Shown: positions 24,023 through 30,321 of the stretch, one piece after another | Layout: every line of letters starts with the position of its first letter | Position numbering within the stretch: position 1 is the first letter of the stretch | NCBI RefSeq assembly: GCF_937997405.1 | Contig: NZ_CALKTL010000141.1 | Coordinates: 1-30,321 of the forward strand | Direction of reading: 5' to 3' | DNA length: 30,321 nucleotides | Origin: an uncultured Campylobacter sp. | Lineage (GTDB): Bacteria; Campylobacterota; Campylobacteria; Campylobacterales; Campylobacteraceae | Notes under the pieces: model-generated | Databases searched by the model: none | Told to the model about the DNA's origin: nothing | What the model saw: the letters and a program-made list of their open reading frames with translations, nothing else | Program-made: the position numbers and the translations under genes

Positions 24023-24559
24023 CTATTTAGCCGAAGTAACTCCGACTACCGCTACCGAGCCGTCTAGGATGATGCTGACGCCCTCTTTTACCGGAATGTC
24101 TCGGATCAAAAGCGAATCGCCTACGTCAAGATCGCTCACATCGAGCGTAAAATCGTTTGGTAGATCTTTGCCTGCGCATTTTACGGCAATACGGCGCTTG
24201 GATTGCACCAAGATACCTTTGTTTTTTAAGCCTTTAGCGACACCAGTTACCTTAACCGGCACTAGATATTTACTTACCACGTCATCCTGAACTACTCGTA
24301 AATCTACGTGGGTTAGGGTATTTGTGACGGGGTGCTTTTGGTATTCTTGCACTATAACGCGATATGTCTTACCGCCCACGCTAACCTCGAAAGGAAGATC
24401 TTCTTTTGCGCGCATAGCTTTGATAAAGTCGTTTACTTTAAACGCTGCGTTAATATTTTCAAATCCTTTCGCATAAATATTAGCGATTAGATAACCATCT
24501 CGTTTTAGGGATTTTGAAGCCCTTTTACCGATACTATCTCTAACGATACCTTCTAACAT
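24023..24559 (-). CDS. rplY: Ribosomal protein L25 (general stress protein Ctc type)
   Basis: Binds 5S rRNA in the large ribosomal subunit. The 178 residues make it the long CTC form, with an N-terminal L25 beta domain (about 1-90, IVRDSIGKRASKSLKRDGYLIANIY and VQEYQKHPVTNTLTHVDL) and a C-terminal TL5-type domain (about 95-175). AAAGGAAA lies upstream of the ATG. As the first gene after a 248-base gap it probably starts the operon rplY-pth-lptG-lysA and beyond, from a promoter near 24590. Confidence 0.95.
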   Translation of the reverse strand: MLEGIVRDSIGKRASKSLKRDGYLIANIYAKGFENINAAFKVNDFIKAMRAKEDLPFEVSVGGKTYRVIVQEYQKHPVTNTLTHVDLRVVQDDVVSKYLVPVKVTGVAKGLKNKGILVQSKRRIAVKCAGKDLPNDFTLDVSDLDVGDSLLIRDIPVKEGVSIILDGSVAVVGVTSAK

Positions 24560-24589
24560 TAGGTTTCCTTTGTGAAAAAATGAAGCGTG

Positions 24590-24595
24590 ATAATA
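24590..24595 (-). promoter_or_regulatory. Candidate -10 element for the rplY operon
   Basis: On the minus strand TATTAT lies 31 bases before the rplY ATG in an otherwise gene-free gap. No clear -35 is seen, as is usual for Campylobacter sigma-70 promoters. Confidence 0.3.
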
Positions 24596-24730
24596 GCCAA
24601 ATGTTGCTTTAAATCTATTTAAGCGCCGCGATGAAATTTAGAAGTAAAATCGCACGAAATTTAGCCGATTAAATTTACGCTAAATCCCGCAAGGCACGGC
24701 ATACTTGCATGCAAGAGGACAGACGAATAG

Positions 24731-24760
24731 AATTCTGCCCGCGCGGCGGCAGGCAGAATT
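24731..24760. terminator. Perfect 9-bp inverted repeat between pilT and rplY
   Basis: AATTCTGCC (24731-24739) pairs with GGCAGAATT (24752-24760) around a 12-base GC-rich loop. It lies about 50 bases after the pilT stop. A following T tract is weak on both strands, so it could be a terminator or an RNA element. Confidence 0.35.
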
Positions 24761-24775
24761 ATTTAAAATTTTAAA

Positions 24776-24806
24776 TCGTAAAAATTTAGAATTTTAAAAT
24801 TTACGA
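24776..24806 (-). terminator. AT-rich inverted repeat just after the pilT stop
   Basis: TCGTAAA (24776-24782) pairs with TTTACGA (24800-24806), two bases beyond the stop codon of pilT. On the minus strand it is followed by TTTAAAATTTT, so it may form a weak intrinsic terminator together with the next inverted repeat. Confidence 0.35.
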
Positions 24807-24807
24807 C

Positions 24808-26025
24808 TTAGCGGATCTCTTTTAGTTGTACGACTTCGCCTGCGAGCATCTCCTCGGCGCTCTCTCCGGATTCTGCTGCCAAATCCCTTTTTTTGGCAAG
24901 GTCCACGTTTTTTATCTGCAGATCGAGGTCGTTTCGCTTAGAGGCCTTATCCAGCGCTTCTTCGCGGGTAATAATGCCATCTCTGTAAAGATCGAGCAGG
25001 TGCTGATCGAAGGTCTGCATGCCGTAGGTGTTGCGACCATCGGCGATCGCGTCTGGAATTTCATCGTCGCGCGCATCAAGTATCATATCCTTAATACGGG
25101 TGTTTTTGCGTAGAATTTCGACGACGGCTACGCGCTTGCCTTCGACAGTACGGGCAAGGCGCTGAGAGATGACTGCCTCTAGGACAGATGCTAGCGTCAT
25201 TCGGATACGCTCCTGCTCAGCCTGCTCAAACATCGCGATGATTCGGTTTACCGTCTCTTTTGCGTCAATAGTATGCACCGTCGAAAACACTAAGTGTCCC
25301 GTCTCTGCGGCGTGAAGTGCGGTCTCGATCGTCTCTAAATCGCGCATCTCGCCCACAAATATAACGTCCGGATCCTCTCGCAGCGCGGCGCGAAGCGAAT
25401 CGGCGAAGTTATTGCAGTCCTCACCGATAGCGCGCTGATTGATGATGCATTTATCGTCTTTAAATACGAATTCCACGGGGTCTTCGATCGTAACGACGTG
25501 GCTGGTTCTTTGTCTATTTATGCGATTGATCATGCTTGCGATCGTTGTCGTCTTTCCGCTTCCCGTAGGCCCCGTAAGTAGCACGACGCCGCGCATAGCC
25601 GTATCGCAAATATCTTTGATCGAAGGCGGCAGACCTAGATCGTCGATCTCTGGAATTTTAACCGGTATCGTTCGGAAAACCGCGCTGATACCGTCGATTT
25701 GAAAGAAAATATTAACGCGGAAGCGATAATCTTCGTTTAGCTTGTAGGTAAAATCCACGCTCTTTTTCTCGATAAGCTCAGGAAAACGCGTGATGAGAAG
25801 CTCCTTAGCTAGCGTCATCGCGTCTTCTTTCAAAAATGGCGTTTTGCTAAATTTTACCAGCTCGCCGTGGATACGACCTCTGATAACCGCGCCTGATTTT
25901 ATGTGAAGGTCGCTACCGCCGTTTTGGATTAGAAATTCCAAATATTTATTTAGCCTGTCTCGCTGCTTAAAATCCAGCGTAGAAGCGTCAACTTGATACT
26001 GCGAATAATCTATAGAACCCGCCAT
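24808..26025 (-). CDS. pilT: PilT-family type IV pilus retraction ATPase
   Basis: A hexameric AAA-type motor of 405 residues that retracts type IV pili in known relatives. N-terminal PAS-like region (about 25-120, GGSDLHIKSGAVIRGRI), Walker A GPTGSGKTT (152-160), Asp box with VVTIEDPVEF, Walker B DPDVIFVGEMRDLETIETALHAAETGH, and His box FSTVHT are all intact; AIGED and the AEQER region are also PilT-like. The start is preferred at ATG 26025, five bases from AAGGAG; the ATG one codon earlier is only two bases from it. It overlaps the tal stop by one base. No other pilus gene is in the window, so pilus function cannot be confirmed here. Confidence 0.9.
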   Translation of the reverse strand: MAGSIDYSQYQVDASTLDFKQRDRLNKYLEFLIQNGGSDLHIKSGAVIRGRIHGELVKFSKTPFLKEDAMTLAKELLITRFPELIEKKSVDFTYKLNEDYRFRVNIFFQIDGISAVFRTIPVKIPEIDDLGLPPSIKDICDTAMRGVVLLTGPTGSGKTTTIASMINRINRQRTSHVVTIEDPVEFVFKDDKCIINQRAIGEDCNNFADSLRAALREDPDVIFVGEMRDLETIETALHAAETGHLVFSTVHTIDAKETVNRIIAMFEQAEQERIRMTLASVLEAVISQRLARTVEGKRVAVVEILRKNTRIKDMILDARDDEIPDAIADGRNTYGMQTFDQHLLDLYRDGIITREEALDKASKRNDLDLQIKNVDLAKKRDLAAESGESAEEMLAGEVVQLKEIR

Positions 26026-27032
26026 CATTTCTCCTTTTTAAGTGTTTTTATTATCTCTTTAAATGCCTCTTCAAAGGCCGCCAATCCGTCATCCAGCAGT
26101 TTTTTATACGCCTTTTTCATATCGATCTTCGCATCCGCTACGCGCGCGAAAAAATGCTCTATCTCTTCATCGCTCGGCGGCGTTTTGGGCTTTTGATCGC
26201 CGCTTATAAAAGCCTCTATCGTCTCAAGCGGCGCAGTATTTACGCAGCCCGGATACATTAGCTCGCTTACGTAGTAGTCCTTCGGCAGATCGTCTCCTTT
26301 TACGCCCGTGCTCGCAAACAGCGGCTTTACGTAGTTTAAATTTTCTTTAGCGATGATATTGTAGCATTTTGAAGCATTCATCGTGCCGATTTTGCCGGTA
26401 GGAAGGCCCGCCGCGGCCATTTTTTCATCCAGTAACCTATCGAAACGGCTAACGAAGATGCTAATTACGGTTTTTGGTAAATTTGCCTTAGGGAAATAGC
26501 GGCGAAAGCCCGCAATACCCTCTTTTATCGCCTCGATACATTTTGCGGTCTGTTCGGGCGAAAAAACCAAGGTCGCATTTACGCTGATCCCCTTTTTTAG
26601 CAGATCGCGCATCGCTTCGTAGCCCGCCTTGGTCGCAGGGATTTTAATCATAACATTTGGCATGCCGATCGTGCTATATAGGTGCTTGCCCTCGCGGTAC
26701 ATCGCCTCGGCGTCGTCTGCAAAACATGGATCAACCTCGATACTCACGAAGCCGTCATCGCCGTTGATAAAATTTTTAAGCAGGCTCTCCGCCGCACTTC
26801 TGATGTCCGCAGTGGCTAAAATTTCATACAGCTTTTTAGGCTCCTTTTTTCTAAATTCCTCTTTGGCCGCATCGTATGCGGAGGAGCTTAGGATCGCGTT
26901 TTTAAAGATTGCGGGATTGGAAGTCGCGCCGTTAATTATCCCCTTTTTGATCAGCTCGTCGAAATCTTTATCGATAAAATCGCGCTCCAAAAAGTCGCAC
27001 CAAAGGCTGAAATTTAGGGCTTTATCATACAT
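26025..27032 (-). CDS. tal: Transaldolase
   Basis: Transfers a three-carbon unit between sedoheptulose 7-phosphate and glyceraldehyde 3-phosphate in the non-oxidative pentose phosphate route, useful for making sugar precursors in a non-sugar-using bacterium. It is 335 residues, with GATSNPAIFKNAI (about 35-47), the Schiff-base lysine in VMIKIPATKAG (Lys130), SVNATLVFS and ISIFVSRFDRLLD. It starts inside the end of serB (8-base overlap) and its stop overlaps the pilT start, so all three are one transcription unit. Confidence 0.94.
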   Translation of the reverse strand: MYDKALNFSLWCDFLERDFIDKDFDELIKKGIINGATSNPAIFKNAILSSSAYDAAKEEFRKKEPKKLYEILATADIRSAAESLLKNFINGDDGFVSIEVDPCFADDAEAMYREGKHLYSTIGMPNVMIKIPATKAGYEAMRDLLKKGISVNATLVFSPEQTAKCIEAIKEGIAGFRRYFPKANLPKTVISIFVSRFDRLLDEKMAAAGLPTGKIGTMNASKCYNIIAKENLNYVKPLFASTGVKGDDLPKDYYVSELMYPGCVNTAPLETIEAFISGDQKPKTPPSDEEIEHFFARVADAKIDMKKAYKKLLDDGLAAFEEAFKEIIKTLKKEK

Positions 27033-27648
27033 ATTTCATAATCTCCTTCAAATCCTTTTTTTCAATGCAGACGCTCGCGTGCTCTTTTAAAATTTCATTC
27101 GCGCAAAAGGCGATTTTAAGTCCCGCCTCGCGGAACATCGAAACGTCGTTCGCGCCGTCTCCCACGCACATTACCTCGCTTGCGCTTAAGCCCATCAGCG
27201 ATTTAAGCTGCGCAAGCAACGCGCCTTTTGAGTATCCAAACATCATCTCGCCGCCGAAAAGCCCGGTTAAAATTCCGCCCTTTTCATGCAGATAGTTCGC
27301 AAAGCTCGCGTCAAAGCCTAGTTTTTTCTGCGCGGCGTCGGTAGCAAGATGAAACCCGCCGCTAAAGACGATCACCTTTATGCCTTTATTTTTCAGATAC
27401 GCGATGATCTCGCTAGCGCCGCAAACAAAAGGCAGGCTTTCCGCGATAGCTTTAGCATCGCTAAGCTTCATTCCCTTTATCAGCGCCACGCGCTCGCTAA
27501 GGCTCTCGAAAAAATCAAGCTCTCCCGCCATTGCACGCTTCGTAATTTCGCTAACTTGTCGCTGCGTGCCCATTTTAGCGGCGAAAAAACCTATCGTTTC
27601 GCCGTCCATCAGCGTAGAATCAAAGTCGAAAACACAAAGCTTTATCAT
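27025..27648 (-). CDS. serB: Phosphoserine phosphatase
   Basis: HAD-family phosphatase that makes serine from phosphoserine. At 207 residues it is the short form, without the N-terminal ACT region found in E. coli SerB. The nucleophile Asp8 is in VFDFDSTLM, followed by a cap segment (SEITKRAMAGELDFFESL), VIVFSGGFH and GDGANDVSMFREAG. A GAGG site precedes the ATG. With serC elsewhere in this window it covers the last two steps of serine synthesis. tal starts within its 3' end. Confidence 0.94.
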   Translation of the reverse strand: MIKLCVFDFDSTLMDGETIGFFAAKMGTQRQVSEITKRAMAGELDFFESLSERVALIKGMKLSDAKAIAESLPFVCGASEIIAYLKNKGIKVIVFSGGFHLATDAAQKKLGFDASFANYLHEKGGILTGLFGGEMMFGYSKGALLAQLKSLMGLSASEVMCVGDGANDVSMFREAGLKIAFCANEILKEHASVCIEKKDLKEIMKYV

Positions 27649-27679
27649 AAATATCCTCGCAAAAATTTAGGAATTATAG

Positions 27680-28414
27680 CTAATTTAAGTTTAAGTTTTT
27701 TGGAATTAGCATAAATTTTTCGCTTTTTGCGACCTCGTAAATTTTGCTCCTAACCCCGAACGAGCACAAATTTATATATTTTTTCTCGCCGAAATATAAA
27801 ATTTCATCTTGATGATAGTGCCCTTCGATGATTAAATTTGCCGCGTAAAAATCGATCTTCGGCGCGATTATATCCTTAAAATTTGGCATTTTTTTATATA
27901 GGTTTTTTCCATCCTGCGATTTTAAGATCATCTTTGAAATTTTAAATTTCAAAGCGCGATCAAGCAAATCCATAAATTTCAAAAAAGTTCTATTTCGTAG
28001 CGAAAGCAGCGCAAACTGCGTCAGGCGTGGCAAAAACAGATCGCCGTGCGCAATCTGTACCGCTTCGCCGCTCTCGCAGATAAATTTAGCGGGCTGCGCG
28101 GCGTTTGGATAAACTTTTGCGCAGGGGAAAATTTCGCGTAGATTAAAATCGTGGTTGCCCTCGAAGTAAAAAATTTCGCATTTTCGCGATAACTCGTTTA
28201 TTAGCGCGATCTCCTCTTCGTAGAAGCGCTGCACGTAGGTCGTGTTTGCCAAAAAATCAAACATATCGCCCATCATAAAAATTTGAGGCGGCAGGCTTTG
28301 TGCAGAACACAGCGCGCGCAAGAATTTCAAAAATTGCGGCCTGCTCGCGCCCGCGTGCGCATCGCCGATAAAGATCGCGCCGGGTTTTATCGTCTGAATT
28401 TGATCATTTTGCAT
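27680..28414 (-). CDS. lpxH: UDP-2,3-diacylglucosamine pyrophosphatase-like metallophosphoesterase
   Basis: Calcineurin-fold hydrolase, probably LpxH, which releases lipid X from UDP-diacylglucosamine in lipid A synthesis at the inner-membrane surface. Metal-binding motifs are in order: GDAH (17-20), GDMFD (49-53), GNHD (86-89), HGD (123-125), GHYH (198-201). The 244-residue length fits. The basic, amphipathic stretch FKFMDLLDRALKFKISKMI between the last motifs fits the membrane-associated LpxH cap. The next lipid A enzyme, LpxB, is encoded just upstream in the same gene cluster, which supports the assignment. GGAG lies five bases before the ATG. Confidence 0.85.
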   Translation of the reverse strand: MQNDQIQTIKPGAIFIGDAHAGASRPQFLKFLRALCSAQSLPPQIFMMGDMFDFLANTTYVQRFYEEEIALINELSRKCEIFYFEGNHDFNLREIFPCAKVYPNAAQPAKFICESGEAVQIAHGDLFLPRLTQFALLSLRNRTFLKFMDLLDRALKFKISKMILKSQDGKNLYKKMPNFKDIIAPKIDFYAANLIIEGHYHQDEILYFGEKKYINLCSFGVRSKIYEVAKSEKFMLIPKNLNLN

Positions 28415-28456
28415 TTAAACTCCGGCGCGTGATAGTTTTTGCAAAAATTTCATTGC

Positions 28457-29464
28457 TTAAATTCCGTGCGCGATGCGCGGCAGCGCCGTATCTTCGGCAA
28501 ATCCGCACATTAAATTCGCGTTTGCGATCGCCTGTGACGAAGCTCCGCGCAAAAGATTATCGATCGCCGAGTTGATCCAAATTTTATCGCCCGCAGTTTT
28601 TACAAAAATATCGCAAAAGTGCGTCCCTGCGACGTTTTTTATACTCACGGGCTCGCTTCGGACACGCACGAAAGGCTCTTTTTCGTAAAATTCCCGCAGC
28701 ACCGCCTCTGCGTCCACGCTCTTTTGCAGTACGCCAAACGCGCTAACCAGCATTCCGCGCGTAATCGGCAGCAAATTCGGCACGAAAATCGTGCTAAATT
28801 CGCTGCCTTTTAAAATTTGCAGCTGCTCTTTGATCTCGTCTGCGTGGCGATGCGAGATCGGCGAGTAGGCGCCCGCGTTTTCGTTTACGCTTACGAAATG
28901 GCTGCTTGTCTTAAGAGCCTTGCCCGCGCCGCTTACTCCGCTTTTTGCGTCGATAAATACGCCGGTATCTGGATCGAGTAGCCGCATAAACGGCGCGAGC
29001 GCCAAAATAGAGCAGGTGGGGTAGCAGCCCGGATTTGCGGTAAGTCGCGCCGTGCGGATCTTTTCGCGATTTAGCTCGGGCAGTCCGTAAACGGCGTGGG
29101 CTAAATTACGGGGGTCTAAATGCGTGGTATAATTTTTCTCGTAAAGCTCGCGGCTTAGGCGGTAATCAGCCGATAGATCGACTACATTGACGCTTTTAAA
29201 TTTTAAAATTTCGCGGGCAAATTCCATCGCTTTTCCATGCGGCAACGCCAAAAAAATAAGATCGCATCTTTGCGCTGCAACGCGAGCATCCGCGGCTTCT
29301 ACGCGCATCTCAAACACGCCGCGCAACTGCGGGAAAATCTCGCTTATCTCGCCCTGCGCCGAAGCGCCCAAATACGAAATTTCAAAGCCCGGGTGGGAAA
29401 GTAGAGCCTTAATCAGCTCAAGCCCCGTATAGCCGCTAACGCCGATGATGCCTACTTTTTTCAC
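28457..29464 (-). CDS. argC: N-acetyl-gamma-glutamyl-phosphate reductase
   Basis: NADPH-dependent reductase of arginine synthesis. About 335 residues: nucleotide-binding GIIGVSGYTGLEL (5-17), LALPHGKAM, DLSADYRL, the catalytic cysteine in ANPGCYPTCSI (Cys147), DAKSGVSGAGK and a C-terminal AIDNLLRGASSQAIAN. The start is uncertain: GTG 29464, one base after the greA stop, gives the family-like VKKVGIIG; a TTG at 29476 inside greA adds four residues. Neither has a good ribosome binding site, so coupling to greA translation is likely. Confidence 0.93.
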   Translation of the reverse strand: MKKVGIIGVSGYTGLELIKALLSHPGFEISYLGASAQGEISEIFPQLRGVFEMRVEAADARVAAQRCDLIFLALPHGKAMEFAREILKFKSVNVVDLSADYRLSRELYEKNYTTHLDPRNLAHAVYGLPELNREKIRTARLTANPGCYPTCSILALAPFMRLLDPDTGVFIDAKSGVSGAGKALKTSSHFVSVNENAGAYSPISHRHADEIKEQLQILKGSEFSTIFVPNLLPITRGMLVSAFGVLQKSVDAEAVLREFYEKEPFVRVRSEPVSIKNVAGTHFCDIFVKTAGDKIWINSAIDNLLRGASSQAIANANLMCGFAEDTALPRIAHGI

Positions 29465-29465
29465 G

Positions 29466-29957
29466 CTAATTCTCAAATTTAATCGGCTTGTATTCGACGC
29501 TTAAAATTTCCACATCGCGTGTGCCTGATGGCAGCTGAAGCACCACCTCATCGCCCTCTGCCTTGCCTAAAAGCTGGCGCGCGAGCGGCGTATTGATATT
29601 GATGAGCTTGCGCGATATATCCGCTTCGCTAAGCCCTACGATCGTGTAAACCTCCTCCCGCTCGGTCTCTACGTCCATAAAGGTAACGGTGGAGCCGAAT
29701 TTTACGCGGTCGTGCTCGTAGGTCGAGGGATCGATGATCTTTGAGCGAGAAATGATGTCGCTAAGCTCGGCGATGCGCGAGAGCAAAAACGCTTGCTCTT
29801 CGCGCGCCGCATGGTACTCGGCGTTTTCTTTCAGATCGCCGTGTCCGCGCGCGATGTCGATCTGCTGCACGATGTGAGGCAGCTTCACGCTCTGAAGCTC
29901 TTTGAGCTCGGAGGTGATCTTTTCATATCCGTAAAGCGTCATTGGTTCTGTCGTCAT
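29466..29957 (-). CDS. greA: Transcription elongation factor GreA
   Basis: Rescues backtracked RNA polymerase by stimulating transcript cleavage. It is 163 residues, with an N-terminal coiled coil (about 8-80) that contains the conserved acidic tip region DLKENAEYHAAREEQAFL, and a C-terminal FKBP-like domain with FGSTVTF and NINTPLARQLLGKAEGDEV. The ATG at 29957 has AAGGAAG upstream. It follows lpxB by 48 bases, the same pairing as in C. jejuni from memory. Confidence 0.96.
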   Translation of the reverse strand: MTTEPMTLYGYEKITSELKELQSVKLPHIVQQIDIARGHGDLKENAEYHAAREEQAFLLSRIAELSDIISRSKIIDPSTYEHDRVKFGSTVTFMDVETEREEVYTIVGLSEADISRKLININTPLARQLLGKAEGDEVVLQLPSGTRDVEILSVEYKPIKFEN

Positions 29958-30005
29958 AATCTTCCTTTCTTTTTATCAAATTATATAAGCTTTAGCCTTA
30001 AAATT

Positions 30006-30321
30006 TTAGCTCGCAGGCTGCGTTAAAATTTTTGCCACGTTTTCGCTGGAGCCGAATTTCAGATAATCTCGCAGCTTCTTGCTCGCAAGTTTAAATTTCG
30101 CGGCGTCGCAGCGCTCGTATGTGGCGAGTAGGTTTTGCGCGCTTACCTCGGATTGCAAAAGCTCCTCATGTAGCGGCTCCTCGCCCAAAAAATCAAAAAT
30201 AATATTCGCAAGCCCCACGTGCTTTAGCTTTACGAGCTTTCGCGCGAGCCAAACGTCAAACGCGCGAGCCTTGTAGCACAGCACGAACGGAGTGCCGATG
30301 AGCGCCGCCTCAAGCGTCGCC
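30006..30321 (-). CDS. lpxB: Lipid-A-disaccharide synthase, C-terminal part
   Basis: Glycosyltransferase that joins lipid X and UDP-diacylglucosamine into the lipid A disaccharide at the inner membrane. The frame runs off the right edge; about 104 C-terminal residues are present. The family signature ATLEAALIGTPFVLCYKA, which lies in the nucleotide-binding C-terminal domain, begins right at the edge, followed by VGLANIIFDF and a QSEVSAQNLL helix typical of the LpxB end. An internal ATG at 30284 is not the start. lpxB-greA-argC-lpxH places two lipid A enzymes together. Confidence 0.92.
   Translation of the reverse strand, partial: ATLEAALIGTPFVLCYKARAFDVWLARKLVKLKHVGLANIIFDFLGEEPLHEELLQSEVSAQNLLATYERCDAAKFKLASKKLRDYLKFGSSENVAKILTQPAS

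Noticed and set aside
30006..30284. Complete 92-residue protein starting at ATG 30284
   Set aside because: The frame continues upstream to the window edge with the LpxB signature, so this ATG is internal to a truncated lpxB.

Overview
The window looks like chromosomal DNA of a Campylobacter, most likely a non-motile oral species such as C. gracilis (inference). The reasons are gene content and order matching the Campylobacter core (lpxB-greA, serB-tal, rplY-pth-lptG-lysA, pheA-hisC, dxs-perR, ubiE-xseA-serC), Campylobacter-type PerR and Dxs sequences, very frequent AAATTT-like words, and a base composition near half G+C by eye, far above C. jejuni. Flagellar and chemotaxis genes that I recall between these same neighbours in C. 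jejuni are missing here, which fits a non-flagellate species.

Layout. (1) 1-2150: the tail of an unknown gene, then a beta-propeller-like gene whose start is separated from its body by a frameshift and whose C-terminal half carries a 24-bp periodic repeat. (2) 2154-4437, minus: cstA with its small partner ybdD. (3) 4555-9227, plus: a tightly coupled operon of a small ORF, FecCD-type permease, ATPase, periplasmic binding protein, a radical SAM enzyme of the HemW/HutW/HmuW group and a flavodoxin. It is read here as an anaerobic heme (tetrapyrrole) uptake and degradation system, with a Fur-like box upstream. (4) 9228-11676: gene-poor, holding an unknown 228-residue protein, a secreted DUF333-type peptide and several long non-coding stretches. 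(5) 11677-16538, minus: perR, a CYTH/CHAD-like protein, ubiE, xseA, serC. (6) 16603-24559, minus: rplY, pth, lptG/F-type permease, lysA, a repeat-bearing 136-residue ORF, pheA, hisC, dxs, mostly joined by 4-base or similar overlaps. (7) 24808-30321, minus: lpxB (cut by the window end), greA, argC, lpxH, serB, tal and a pilT-type ATPase.

Themes. The heme operon would import heme, open the ring without oxygen using a flavodoxin-fed radical SAM enzyme, and release iron; iron (Fur) control is plausible. The minus-strand blocks serve amino-acid synthesis (Ser, Arg, Lys, Phe/Tyr route, His), lipid A assembly and transport (LpxB, LpxH, LptG/F), isoprenoid and menaquinone synthesis (Dxs, UbiE), translation quality and transcription (Pth, L25, GreA) and peroxide response (PerR).

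The most unusual structural signal is that three separate genes (the 5' propeller-like gene, lysA and the ORF between lysA and pheA) carry in-frame low-complexity repeats seeded on an AATTT/AATTC core, with unit spacings that are multiples of three. In lysA the repeat forms a roughly 60-residue insertion inside an otherwise complete essential-type enzyme.
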